Shown here: positions 7,572 to 15,363 of the stretch, in pieces
Position numbering within the stretch: the stretch's first letter is position 1
Layout: each line of letters starts with the position of its first letter
IMG/VR virus record: IMGVR_UViG_3300007539_000318
Location: 1 to 20,040 of that record
Reading direction: 5' to 3' (one strand)
Length of the DNA: 20,040 nucleotides
From: a virus
The notes under the pieces: model-generated
What the model was told of the DNA's origin: nothing
Seen by the model: only the letters and a program-made list of their open reading frames with translations
Database searches by the model: none
Position numbers and translations under genes: made by a program

Positions 7572-8617
7572 CATGTAATGTAGCGCAAGGGTGGAGTTCT
7601 TATATTGGATTTGGAACGCAGACAGTAGACCAATTTACAGCAGCAGACCCAACAATATTTCAGGAGTTTAATGCCGACGAATCATTGCAGGAGGTGGAGC
7701 CAGACAAGGGAGCCGTAGCAGGTGGCATTAGATATTCACAAAGCAAAACTAGCGTCAAGCGTGGCAAGAAATCGGTAGAAGGTTCAAGCGGAACAGGCTT
7801 TTTATATCCTAACGACTATTATTTTGCGAAGATATACGCTGCAATCCTTGGGAACAATCAAACAGTATCAGGCGATGCCACAACAGGCTATACCCATACA
7901 TTCAACGAGCCAACAACTAAAGCTCAGTTTCCACAATACGGCCAAACTATTGAGGTATTACGTGGCGCAGAGGCTACAGTAGGCGTAGCTAACGAAAACC
8001 TTTTTAAATATATTGGATGCTTTGCCAACACTGTAACCCTAACATTGCCCGAAAATGATAACGTATCACTTGCTGCGGAGTGGATAGGGATTAAAGAAGA
8101 ATACAACGCAACGCCCAATGTTACGCCAACATTCTCAGAAGTGCCTCAAATTGAATCATGGCAAGCAGTTATTAAAATTGGAAACACACTAGGAACAGCT
8201 ACACAAATTAAATATTCAGATGCCACTTTTTCTATTACAAAAAACGTTGTGTTAACTCCCGACGGTTCTAGCCAGTACCCAGACTGTGCAGTTTTCGACA
8301 AACCAGACTACACCATACAGCTAAACCAAATAACAACAGATTTAATAGCTAGCGGACTTTATGGGGCGTGGAAGAACAATACAGACCAAGCCATGATTAT
8401 TGAATTGACCAGCGATTCATTGGCTGGAACATCCTCAGGAAACTATAAAGTAACTATAAACATTCCTAGAGTTACATTGTTAGGAGATACGCCAAATGTT
8501 AGCGGCACACAGCAATTCATGACTCCAGTACGTTTCCAAGCATTAGAAGATGCAACAGAAGGTTATACAGTACAAATTCAAGTAGTGGATGCAGTAGCAG
8601 GAACCTACGACGTTTAA
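7568..8617 (+). CDS. Major tail tube protein
   Basis: The 349-residue protein is almost entirely beta-structured and Gly/Thr-rich, as expected for the stacked hexamers that form a siphovirus tail tube. Features include an N-terminal segment with SLQEVEPDKGAVAGG, a KRGKKSVEG strand, and a long beta domain with TVTLTLPENDNVSLAAEWIGIKEEY around 155-180. A C-terminal half resembles a second tube-like repeat (ATFSITKNVVL, IELTSD, YKVTINIPRVTL). It ends in VQIQVVDAVAGTYDV. The position before the tape measure supports the role. The ATG overlaps the stop of the small gene before it. At about 350 residues it is longer than single-domain tube proteins. Confidence 0.75.
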   Translation: MTCNVAQGWSSYIGFGTQTVDQFTAADPTIFQEFNADESLQEVEPDKGAVAGGIRYSQSKTSVKRGKKSVEGSSGTGFLYPNDYYFAKIYAAILGNNQTVSGDATTGYTHTFNEPTTKAQFPQYGQTIEVLRGAEATVGVANENLFKYIGCFANTVTLTLPENDNVSLAAEWIGIKEEYNATPNVTPTFSEVPQIESWQAVIKIGNTLGTATQIKYSDATFSITKNVVLTPDGSSQYPDCAVFDKPDYTIQLNQITTDLIASGLYGAWKNNTDQAMIIELTSDSLAGTSSGNYKVTINIPRVTLLGDTPNVSGTQQFMTPVRFQALEDATEGYTVQIQVVDAVAGTYDV

Positions 8618-8620
8618 AAA

Positions 8621-8642
8621 AAGTAGCGACAAAGTAGCGACA
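8621..8642 (+). repeat. Perfect 11-bp tandem duplication
   Basis: AAGTAGCGACA occurs twice back to back (8621-8631 and 8632-8642), filling most of the 26-base gap between the tail tube stop and the next ATG. It occupies the place where a ribosome site would be expected, and neither copy has a Shine-Dalgarno sequence. It looks like a recent slippage duplication. Confidence 0.8.
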
Positions 8643-8643
8643 A

Positions 8644-8892
8644 ATGAATTTTTTATTTAGGTTAATGGCTATAAGTGTATTGTTTTGGGTTAGCGTGTAC
8701 TTGCTTAATATTGTATTGCACGACCCGAAGCAATCCCTATATATAAACATTTTATTTTATGGGCTTATATTTATGCTTAGGTTCTTGTATTTTCTTTGGA
8801 AATTATCAGGCGCCAATACCGAGCTTTTTTGGGAATACAACGAAGCTAAAAAATCAAAACTAAAAAATGTATCGTTACAGAAAAAAAAATAA
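8644..8892 (+). CDS. Small two-segment membrane protein between tail tube and tape measure
   Basis: The 82-residue product has two hydrophobic stretches, about 5-26 (FRLMAISVLFWVSVYLLNIV) and 33-54 (YINILFYGLIFMLRFLYFLW), followed by a polar tail ending in lysines. That is a small inner-membrane protein by appearance. The position is odd: siphovirus genomes usually carry tail-assembly chaperones here. No Shine-Dalgarno is visible before ATG 8644, only the tandem 11-mers, so initiation may be weak or start at the in-frame ATG at 8668. The gene ends in a run of nine A residues and a TAA four bases before the tape-measure ATG. Function unknown; holin-like or superinfection-related roles are possible but unsupported. 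Confidence 0.6.
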   Translation: MNFLFRLMAISVLFWVSVYLLNIVLHDPKQSLYINILFYGLIFMLRFLYFLWKLSGANTELFWEYNEAKKSKLKNVSLQKKK

Positions 8893-8896
8893 TTAA

Positions 8897-10042
8897 ATGG
8901 CAGATAAAATAACACGGGTTTTAATACAGGGAAAAGAGACGGTATCCAAAGCTTCTAAAAAGGCAGGCGTTAGTTTAAAAAGCTTAGCTAAAACGGCCTT
9001 AAGCTCTAAATTAAGTATTGCAGCACTTGGAGCAGCAGCGCTATTTGCTGTTAAGGATTTTGCAGAGTTCGAGAAATTGATGGTTAATGTTGGCAACCTT
9101 ACCAACGCCAGCCGCGAAGAAGTAAAACGCATGTCCAAAGAGGTTATAGCACTATCTAAAACAACCCCAATTGCTGCGAATGATCTAGCGCTTGCTTTAT
9201 TCGATGTTCAAAGTGCTGGTGTAGATGCTGCTGATAGTATTAAATTTTTAGGTGTAGCGTCCAAGCTTGCCGTTGGTGGTGTAACGGATGTAAAAACGGC
9301 CGTTGATGGGCTTACGTCAATAATGAACGCCTATTCAATGACTGCTGCCGACGCTGAAAAGATATCAGATAAGCTGTTTATGGCTCAAGTTCAGGGCAAG
9401 ACAACAGTAGAGGAATTATCAACCGCCATAGGGCGAGTAGCGCCCGTTGCTAATGCCGCTGGAATATCATTAGATGAGTTGTTATCAAGTATTGCTAGTT
9501 TAACGGCACAAGGAATAAATACCAATGAGGCAGTAACAGGGTTAAAAGCTGCTATATCTGCTATCACAGCGCCGTCGGAGCAAGCGCAGAAGGCTGCCGA
9601 GGATTACGGCATAGAATTAAGCCAAACAGCCCTAGAGGCAAAAGGGCTAGAAGGGGTTTTAAGAAGTGTAACAGAAGCTACAAAAGGCGATGTGGGTGCA
9701 CTTAAAGAACTTTTAGGTTCTCAGGAAGCCGTTAACGCTGTCATTGCCTTAGCTAAAGACGATTTTAACAAGCTTAACGACAGTATTAATAAAGTAGCAA
9801 ATTCAACAAAGGCAGCAGCCAAAGCAAACGAAGAGCAACTTAATACTTTAAGTAGTCAATGGGCAATTTTTAAAAACAACGTAATGGCGGGCTCAAAAGC
9901 ATTAGGAGGCGCTCTTTCTGTAATTATTAAACCACTTCTTGAAATAGCAAATGGATTTTCAGCAATTATAAGCAAAACAAAAGAGTGGATAAAAAGTTTT
10001 AATGATTTAGGAACTCAAAGCGTTGAAGAGTTAAACCAATAA
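8897..10042 (+). CDS. Tape measure protein, N-terminal part (TP901 core), ended by in-frame TAA
   Basis: The 381-residue ORF contains the TP901-type tape measure core at about 50-260: FAEFEKLMVNVGNLT, EVIALSKTTPIAANDLA, ALFDVQSAGVDAADSIKFLG, and the long series of Ala-rich helices with VEELSTAIGRVAPVANAAGI. Tape measure proteins set tail length and are injected with DNA. The ORF stops at TAA 10040-10042, but the same frame continues without another stop into the ORF at 10055, whose product is a typical tape-measure C-terminus. This is therefore either one gene broken by a nonsense change (CAA to TAA would fit), a leaky stop, or two genes. No Shine-Dalgarno is visible before ATG 8897; coupling to the gene four bases upstream may be used. 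Confidence 0.85.
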   Translation: MADKITRVLIQGKETVSKASKKAGVSLKSLAKTALSSKLSIAALGAAALFAVKDFAEFEKLMVNVGNLTNASREEVKRMSKEVIALSKTTPIAANDLALALFDVQSAGVDAADSIKFLGVASKLAVGGVTDVKTAVDGLTSIMNAYSMTAADAEKISDKLFMAQVQGKTTVEELSTAIGRVAPVANAAGISLDELLSSIASLTAQGINTNEAVTGLKAAISAITAPSEQAQKAAEDYGIELSQTALEAKGLEGVLRSVTEATKGDVGALKELLGSQEAVNAVIALAKDDFNKLNDSINKVANSTKAAAKANEEQLNTLSSQWAIFKNNVMAGSKALGGALSVIIKPLLEIANGFSAIISKTKEWIKSFNDLGTQSVEELNQ

Positions 10043-10054
10043 TTAGAAAGGCTG

Positions 10055-10975
10055 ATGTCTAATCAAAATTTATTGAGGGTTACTCAACAAGCATCCAATC
10101 AAGAACGTATAGAACAAATACAAGCAGAGCTTGACGCAAGAAGAGAAGCAGCAGAAGAAGAAGCGGCATTATTACAAGAGCAAGCAGCCAAAGAAGCAGA
10201 AGCAAGAGCAGCTAAAGCAGAAGCCGAAGCAGAAGAAATTGAACGAAAAAAAGAACAGGCGTTAGAACTTAAAGAGTTTATGGACGAACTTAAAATGATG
10301 GACGATGAGCAGGAAGCCGAGCGTCTTTTAATTTTAGCCGAAAACGAAAGCATTTCATTAGAAGAAAGGCTTAAGGCCATTGAAAACTTTTATAAAAACA
10401 AGGCAAAAAGTAGAAATAAAGATTTAACTTTAGAGCAGATAGCAACTAAAGAAATAATTAAAAGTAGCTCCGAAATGACGGACATATTATCAGGAAATCA
10501 AGGCAACATAGCGAAGGCAACGCTAGACTTTGCAAAAAATACGGCGAATAAAACTATAGATATAAAAGTGGCTGAGGAAGTAGCAAAAGCGACAGCAGCA
10601 GGGGGGATGAGCTTTGGAGCAACCCTTGCACTTATTGCTCCCATAATAGCAGCAGGAGCAGCAGGTAAAGCAGCCGTAAACGCCATATTTCACCAAGGGG
10701 GCGTTGTTGGTCAGGATAACGGAACGGCCACAGGTTCTAGCGCAAGTATGGGTGGAATAAAAGCAGATGAGGTTGTAGCTAAGCTTCAAACTGGCGAAGA
10801 AGTTTTGAGTAGGGCGGAACGGTCAGAATTAATTGAATTGATGCGAGATATCAAAGAAGGCGGTATTGGTGGTGGAAATCTGCCCATGATTAACGTTATG
10901 ATTGAGTTAGATGGGGATGTTTTGGGGGAAAAGATTATAGATATCCAAGATCAGGTAAAAAAGGGGATAGTATAG
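10055..10975 (+). CDS. Tape measure protein, C-terminal part (same frame as upstream part)
   Basis: The 306-residue product begins with a long Ala/Glu-rich coiled coil (about 15-120, for example AEARAAKAEAEAEEIERKK). A hydrophobic segment follows (GATLALIAPIIAAGAAGKAA, about 190-215), then the end typical of tape measures, FHQGGVVGQ and AKLQTGEEVLSRAE. It is in the same frame as the ORF ending at 10042, separated by TAA plus four codons (LERL), and the junction reads as a continuous helix. AAAGG lies only three bases before ATG 10055, too close for a good ribosome site, so separate translation would be weak unless coupled. Joined, the two parts would give about 692 residues. The coiled-coil DNA (10135-10265) is rich in GAAGCA-type repeats. 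Confidence 0.8.
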   Translation: MSNQNLLRVTQQASNQERIEQIQAELDARREAAEEEAALLQEQAAKEAEARAAKAEAEAEEIERKKEQALELKEFMDELKMMDDEQEAERLLILAENESISLEERLKAIENFYKNKAKSRNKDLTLEQIATKEIIKSSSEMTDILSGNQGNIAKATLDFAKNTANKTIDIKVAEEVAKATAAGGMSFGATLALIAPIIAAGAAGKAAVNAIFHQGGVVGQDNGTATGSSASMGGIKADEVVAKLQTGEEVLSRAERSELIELMRDIKEGGIGGGNLPMINVMIELDGDVLGEKIIDIQDQVKKGIV

Positions 10976-11902
10976 ATGCCAAATAGTCCAGGCGATAACA
11001 TATTTAGACCTAAATTTTTATATAAAAATAAAATTAAGGCAACAGAATTATATTCTAGTTCAGCCACAGACTCGGGCGACCCAGCAGGCGTAAACATTCC
11101 AATGAATGCAATTGAAGCCAATAAACTAGTAGACAGAAACCCAGACGTATATTCAAGGTATACACAAAAAAGTGGCGCAGAAGTAAACTGGATACCATCG
11201 ACACCACAAAAAATTAGTAGAATTATTTTACAAAACAAAAACCAAAATACAGGCGTTGCGCTTGGAGCTGAAAGAATATTATTTAGCTATAGAGATACGT
11301 TGGGCGTTGAAAGTATTTTTATAGATATAGCTTTAAACGCAGTAAGCACAGGCGTTGAGCCATTTAGGAGCTATATTTTTGAGTTTCCAGAAATCGAAAT
11401 ATCAGAATTAAGATTAATTCAAGGGTTCGACCCTACCTATAACCCAATAGGAACGCCATATCAACTAGGACAATTTATTGCCACAAACGAAATTATGGAG
11501 TTTTCAAGCAACATGGGGCATGTTATTAAAGATAAGCCACGGTTAATACAAAGATTATTAAAGCTAAGCGATGGCTCGACTAGTAAGACTTTTATTAGAA
11601 AAATATTTAACTATGATATGAAAGTTCTTAATGTTAGAGATGACGACCTCAATAATATAAATGAGGTTGAGCGTATCAATAGAACTGATAGCTTTATATT
11701 TATACCTAACGGCATTGAATTTCAGAGAAATCCATATTCAGCAGGGAATCCAACAATAATCACAAACCTTAACGAATGGTGGGACGGTAGGGCAGGACAT
11801 TATAATTTTAAACGATTTGAACTTGAAGCGTTTACAGCCGATTATCGCTTAAATGGGAAATCAGGCCGGCTAGACATAGAGCAAGCAGCAGGCGTTAGAT
11901 AA
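10976..11902 (+). CDS. Tail-tip associated protein (unknown family)
   Basis: The 308-residue product follows the tape measure directly, where distal tail and hub proteins are encoded. It is beta-rich with few Cys and no signal peptide: FIDIALNAVSTGVEP, YIFEFPEIEISELRLIQGF, then a C-terminal region ending LNEWWDGRAGHYNFKRFELEAF and RLNGKSGRLDIEQAAG. The first half, with FRPKFLYKNKIKATELYSSS, resembles carbohydrate-binding or jelly-roll architecture, but I recognise no family. AAGGGG precedes ATG by about nine bases, and the ATG directly follows the previous TAG. Role in the tail tip is inferred from position only. Confidence 0.7.
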   Translation: MPNSPGDNIFRPKFLYKNKIKATELYSSSATDSGDPAGVNIPMNAIEANKLVDRNPDVYSRYTQKSGAEVNWIPSTPQKISRIILQNKNQNTGVALGAERILFSYRDTLGVESIFIDIALNAVSTGVEPFRSYIFEFPEIEISELRLIQGFDPTYNPIGTPYQLGQFIATNEIMEFSSNMGHVIKDKPRLIQRLLKLSDGSTSKTFIRKIFNYDMKVLNVRDDDLNNINEVERINRTDSFIFIPNGIEFQRNPYSAGNPTIITNLNEWWDGRAGHYNFKRFELEAFTADYRLNGKSGRLDIEQAAGVR

Positions 11903-13170
11903 TGAGTAATATTAAAGAATTGATCACACGGGGTTCTAATTCAATATTTAGGCGTGTATCAATCAAACGCCTTCAACTTAACAATCAATATGAACCAGAT
12001 TGGGGCGATATCACAAGCTATGTTATCAAGTTCGGTACAATCAGAAGCTCATATAATGATATTACCTTTTTAGGCAACACAAACGTGACAGGAGCAACCT
12101 TAAAACTTGATAATTCTAGAGGTCAATTCAATGACGAAAACACAATCACAAGTTTATTTAATGGGTTCAAAACAAGATACCGCACCAAGTTTAAAATTGA
12201 GGTAGGCTATATTGATGACGATCAAAACGAAGTGGAAGGGCTTGTTTTTTATGGGATACTTTACGGCGACCCAACGACAAACGACAACGGCACAATTAAT
12301 ATTAAACTAAGCAGTTTACTTAAAGTTTTTTCTAATTATGCAGCCGAGGGGATAGCTACAGGCGCAGGAACAACAGAGGAATTAGTGGATAGATTAGTTA
12401 AAAAGACACAGGGTGGAGTAAGAATATTTGATAATTTCTTTGAGGGGGCGACAGATGCCGACAAGTACAAAATTAATCCTAGAGGCATAACAGGTTTACT
12501 TAATATAAATAACCCAGAAATTGAAGATGATGCCAGCGTGTTTGATAAATTAAAAGATTATTCTTTGATTGATAATTTTTATTTTGGCGTTGATAATTTA
12601 GGGGCGTTTGTTTGGGATGAAAAAGTAGAAAAGAATGTTATAAGCTGGTATTTCAACGGCTCAGGTTTAAATGATAATGACTATGGAGTAAATATAGTAT
12701 CCGTTCCTAAGCTCATTCAAGGCTTAAACAATACGTGGGGAAGGGTTGCTATTGAATATGGCAATGGTACGGCTGTAAGTGCTGCTTCTTGGACACCCAA
12801 TGACGGCAGCCCTCAAGATTTGTACGGTGAAAGAACTTTTAACTATACGCTCAAAGAATTATCTGTAAGCGAAGCCAGCGACATGGCCTTAAAAATAAGA
12901 CAGATATACCAAAACCCTAAACGAGAATACACGATTAACACGACGTTTATTCCACATTTAGATTTGAACGACTGGGTTAAAATTAATTATCTAGGCGAAC
13001 CAACAGCAGGGGAGCAGATCATTATAGGTGAGTTTGTAATTGGTGATACGTCTATTCCTATAGGTGGTACACAGGGCAGTATTAATATTAGGAATCAAGA
13101 CGCAAAAATTATTGGTATAACGCTTAATTTAGATAATTTGACAAGCCAGTTTGTGTTGAGAGAATTTTAG
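11902..13170 (+). CDS. Probable tail hub / baseplate-type tail protein
   Basis: The 422-residue protein begins with helix-poor beta structure: WGDITSYVIKFGTIRSS (about 33-50), TGATLKLDNSRGQFND, then IEVGYIDDD and VFYGILYGDPTTNDNGT. Its layout of a DIT motif, an L-N-S-x-G-x-F turn and a G-x-L strand is one I associate with phage tail hub or attachment proteins. The middle has an alpha-beta section (VDRLVKKTQGGVRIFDN), and the C-terminus carries further strands (GEQIIIGEFVIGD, AKIIGITLNLDNL). It starts on the TAATG shared with the previous gene and is followed by the fibre-like gene, so a place at the tail tip is likely. The family assignment is tentative. Confidence 0.6.
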   Translation: MSNIKELITRGSNSIFRRVSIKRLQLNNQYEPDWGDITSYVIKFGTIRSSYNDITFLGNTNVTGATLKLDNSRGQFNDENTITSLFNGFKTRYRTKFKIEVGYIDDDQNEVEGLVFYGILYGDPTTNDNGTINIKLSSLLKVFSNYAAEGIATGAGTTEELVDRLVKKTQGGVRIFDNFFEGATDADKYKINPRGITGLLNINNPEIEDDASVFDKLKDYSLIDNFYFGVDNLGAFVWDEKVEKNVISWYFNGSGLNDNDYGVNIVSVPKLIQGLNNTWGRVAIEYGNGTAVSAASWTPNDGSPQDLYGERTFNYTLKELSVSEASDMALKIRQIYQNPKREYTINTTFIPHLDLNDWVKINYLGEPTAGEQIIIGEFVIGDTSIPIGGTQGSINIRNQDAKIIGITLNLDNLTSQFVLREF

Positions 13171-13185
13171 AATAAGGAGGAAAAA

Positions 13186-13965
13186 ATGACTACAATATTA
13201 AACCAAAGCGAATATGACAACGGTCAGGTACTTACAGATGTAAAACTGCAAACCATTAATGAGCAGCTTTTTGGTGACTTTTTGCCCAACGATGCAGCAG
13301 AACCGCATGTAAATACCGACGGGCAGCAAGATATAGGAACTCAGACTAACCGTTGGCGTCATGGTAATTTTAGCGATGAAGTGCGAACAGGCGATAATCC
13401 GACTATTGGAGGTGGGGCGTTTTTAGCTGGCTCCGACGGGGTGAATAAAGGGTTTACTTGTTCGAATTTTACTGGTACAAGTCATAGGTTTTTTCGTGAT
13501 TCAGATGTAGGCTACGTATCACGAGGGGTGTCAACTCGACAAAGCCCAGCATTTACTGGTCAGGGTATGGATACCGCAGGAAGAATATCACATGGGGTTA
13601 ATAACGCTGCACCTTCATTTATCGAAGGCTACAATCTTAATGGAAGAATTAGAGCATACAATACCCCTAAAGCTGGGGCGTTACTAGATCATGCATTAGG
13701 AGCCGTTCTTAACTCATTTGGATTTTCTTCTATAAACTTTATTAATTTGGGGGGGGGGTTCAGAGGCGTAAGGTGTACGTTTGATGCTAATGCAGCACCG
13801 CCAGATGTTAATTATTATGTAACATCAGCGTCAGATGATATAGACGGTTCAGGCCTATCTGGAGCTTTAATAGTTAATAAAACTACAGCAAGAATTGACT
13901 TTGGCACAGAAGCTGGGCGTGATTCAAGATTTGCTAGTTTCTTAATTTATTGGGAGGGCGTGTAA
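13186..13965 (+). CDS. Tail fibre / receptor-binding-like protein containing a G10 tract
   Basis: The 259-residue product has an N-terminal stretch with DIGTQTNRWRHGNFSDEV (about 49-66), the kind of short motif seen where trimeric fibre shafts begin. A Gly/Ser/Asn-rich, helix-poor region follows (GGGAFLAGSDGVNKGFTCSNF, RISHGVNNAAPSFIEG), and a beta-type C-terminus ends ASFLIYWEGV. That composition suits a receptor-binding protein. The ribosome site AAGGAGG is strong. Bases 13749-13758 are ten G in a row, encoding residues 188-191 (LGGG). Losing or gaining one G would end the protein within four to nine codons, deleting about the last 68 residues. Confidence 0.6.
   Translation: MTTILNQSEYDNGQVLTDVKLQTINEQLFGDFLPNDAAEPHVNTDGQQDIGTQTNRWRHGNFSDEVRTGDNPTIGGGAFLAGSDGVNKGFTCSNFTGTSHRFFRDSDVGYVSRGVSTRQSPAFTGQGMDTAGRISHGVNNAAPSFIEGYNLNGRIRAYNTPKAGALLDHALGAVLNSFGFSSINFINLGGGFRGVRCTFDANAAPPDVNYYVTSASDDIDGSGLSGALIVNKTTARIDFGTEAGRDSRFASFLIYWEGV
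13749..13758 (+). repeat. G10 homopolymer inside the fibre-like gene
   Basis: Ten consecutive G residues lie in an otherwise AT-rich gene. With nine G the frame meets TAA at the codon after GCG; with eleven it meets TGA after GTACGTT. It is one of two G10 runs in the window and could switch the receptor-binding protein by slippage. Confidence 0.9.
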
Positions 13966-13967
13966 TA

Positions 13968-14456
13968 ATGGCAACTATTATTATATTTATGGATAGTGAT
14001 AATCGATTAAATAGATTAGTAAATTCAACTAAAGAACATAGAGAACCATCGCCAGAAGAAGGGGGCGAAGACATTATTATACCGCCACTCACTACAGACG
14101 AATTGATGGCAAAAGATTACCCAGATATTACAGACTATTGCGAAATAGACACGTCAGAATTACCCACCCTATTTAAAGGCGCTTGGGTTAAAGAAGGGCA
14201 GTCCGTTGTGGTTGATATGCCACAAGCTAGAGAAATACACATGGACGATATTAGAATAGTCCGTAATCAAGAGTTAGAAAAAAAAGATAAAGAAATATAT
14301 ATAGCAGAAGATACGGGCGATCAAGCACATATAGACAGCCTTAGAGCAGAAAGGCAGGTTTTAAGAGATATCCCACAGACGTTTGACCTTAGTGGCGCAA
14401 CGACACCAGAAGAACTGTATGCATTATGGCCTTCTGAATTACCGCCAAGAGAATAA
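13968..14456 (+). CDS. Tail fibre assembly-like protein (fibre-associated chaperone)
   Basis: The 162-residue product ends in a pattern common to caudal fibre-assembly proteins: IRIVRNQELEKKDKEIYIAE, a spacer, then AERQVLRDIPQTFDLSG and LYALWPSELPPRE. In that group an R-N-x-x-L helix is followed by R-Q-x-L-R-D-I-P and W-P at the end. The N-terminal half is shorter and acidic (PSPEEGGEDIIIPPLTTDEL). I chose ATG 13968 because the previous gene's TAA lies just before it and a GGGAGGG site sits 10 bases upstream. A GTG-type start at 13950 would overlap the previous gene. It directly follows the fibre-like gene, as these chaperones usually do. Confidence 0.6.
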   Translation: MATIIIFMDSDNRLNRLVNSTKEHREPSPEEGGEDIIIPPLTTDELMAKDYPDITDYCEIDTSELPTLFKGAWVKEGQSVVVDMPQAREIHMDDIRIVRNQELEKKDKEIYIAEDTGDQAHIDSLRAERQVLRDIPQTFDLSGATTPEELYALWPSELPPRE

Positions 14457-14487
14457 AAAAGGTATACTTAAAAAAAGGGCAGAAAAA

Positions 14488-14928
14488 ATGAAAGTATCTA
14501 AAAATTTTGTAATTCAAGAATTTATACCTCAAGAAGTCTTTATTGTGCATGGGGCAAACAGTGTGCGATTTATAAGAAAGGGAATCATAGAGACAGCGCA
14601 GCAGCTACGTGATGTATTTGGGGTTATGAAAATTAATGATTGGTATTTTGGGGGTAGGCGCAATTGGTCAGGGTATAGAAATTCTTTAGCAGAAAACATA
14701 TATAGTCAAACGTCAGCGCATTCATTTGGCGACGCTATAGATTGTAGATTTAATAAGGTTACAGCAGAAGAAGCTAGACAATATATATTAAGCAATCAGG
14801 ATAAATTCCCGTATATAACCAGAATTGAAAAAAAAGTAGGATGGCTACACGTTGATGGTCTCTATACAGGTGTAAAAGAAATTGTGCTGTTTGAACCGCC
14901 AATTAGAGCAAAAGTAATAAAGGGGTAA
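14488..14928 (+). CDS. Endolysin: M15-family zinc peptidase (D-Ala-type carboxypeptidase)
   Basis: This 146-residue protein has the motif set of M15 peptidases that cut peptidoglycan stem peptides: SAHSFGDAID (zinc ligands H78 and D85), a candidate catalytic E in RIEKKVGWLHVD (E114 region), and zinc ligand H121. Length is normal for a single-domain phage endolysin, with no signal peptide or wall-binding domain. So it needs a holin or other membrane helper to reach the wall; several membrane proteins are encoded just downstream. ATG 14488 is preceded by AAAGGGC and the family N-terminus (FVIQEFIPQEV) starts there. An upstream in-frame start at 14383 would overlap the previous gene and is unneeded. 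Confidence 0.9.
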   Translation: MKVSKNFVIQEFIPQEVFIVHGANSVRFIRKGIIETAQQLRDVFGVMKINDWYFGGRRNWSGYRNSLAENIYSQTSAHSFGDAIDCRFNKVTAEEARQYILSNQDKFPYITRIEKKVGWLHVDGLYTGVKEIVLFEPPIRAKVIKG

Positions 14929-14931
14929 TAA

Positions 14932-15342
14932 ATGAAAAGTGTATTCTTGTTTTTTAAAAAGGTGGGGAAAATGTTGTTTAGATTATTTATGGTGACGTTA
15001 TGGCCAATAATATATGCAAAAAGAAAAATTATATATAAGAAAAGTTTAAAATACATATACGTTACAGGTTTAAAAAAACTTGAACTTATAACAGATAAAA
15101 CTAGCAATGCTATTGATGACAAGATTTTAGAAGCCTACCAAAAAAAGCACAGCAAAAGGGTGTTAAAACTGATTGATTCAATGCCAGAAGAAAATAAAAA
15201 AATTATAAAAGATTTAAACAAAAAAACTGGCTTAAACCTAACTTATTCAGATAAAAATATTGGAATTGATGCAGGCGTTTTTAAATCTTCATTTGATATT
15301 AAAAATAAAAAAATGAAGTTCGGCGTGAACTTAAAAGTATGA
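14932..15342 (+). CDS. Membrane-anchored protein of the lysis cassette (unknown)
   Basis: The 136-residue product has a basic, hydrophobic N-terminus with one probable transmembrane segment (about 14-31, around LFRLFMVTLWPIIYA) followed by positive residues. The rest is soluble and lysine-rich: a helical segment ITDKTSNAIDDKILEAYQKKHS and a C-terminal beta-like stretch NIGIDAGVFKSSFDIK. AAAGGGG precedes ATG 14932. An internal ATG at 14968 after a GGTGGGG run could also be used, leaving the membrane segment at the very N-terminus. Its place right after the endolysin suggests a lysis or membrane function, such as a holin, but I recognise no family. Confidence 0.65.
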   Translation: MKSVFLFFKKVGKMLFRLFMVTLWPIIYAKRKIIYKKSLKYIYVTGLKKLELITDKTSNAIDDKILEAYQKKHSKRVLKLIDSMPEENKKIIKDLNKKTGLNLTYSDKNIGIDAGVFKSSFDIKNKKMKFGVNLKV

Positions 15343-15363
15343 AATGCAAAGCTTGGATAAAAC

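Noticed and set aside
8611-8637. Frameshift at TTTAAAAAAAG at the tail tube end
   Set aside because: The heptamer is not in the right register with the zero frame and the -1 frame ends after a few codons, so no useful extension results.
8881-8899. A9 run as a programmed frameshift joining the small membrane protein to the tape measure
   Set aside because: In the tape-measure frame a TAA lies at 8894-8896 just before the ATG, so no shift at the A-run could join them.
14383-14487. Upstream extension of the endolysin
   Set aside because: It overlaps the previous gene, has no ribosome site, and the peptidase family begins at the ATG 14488.
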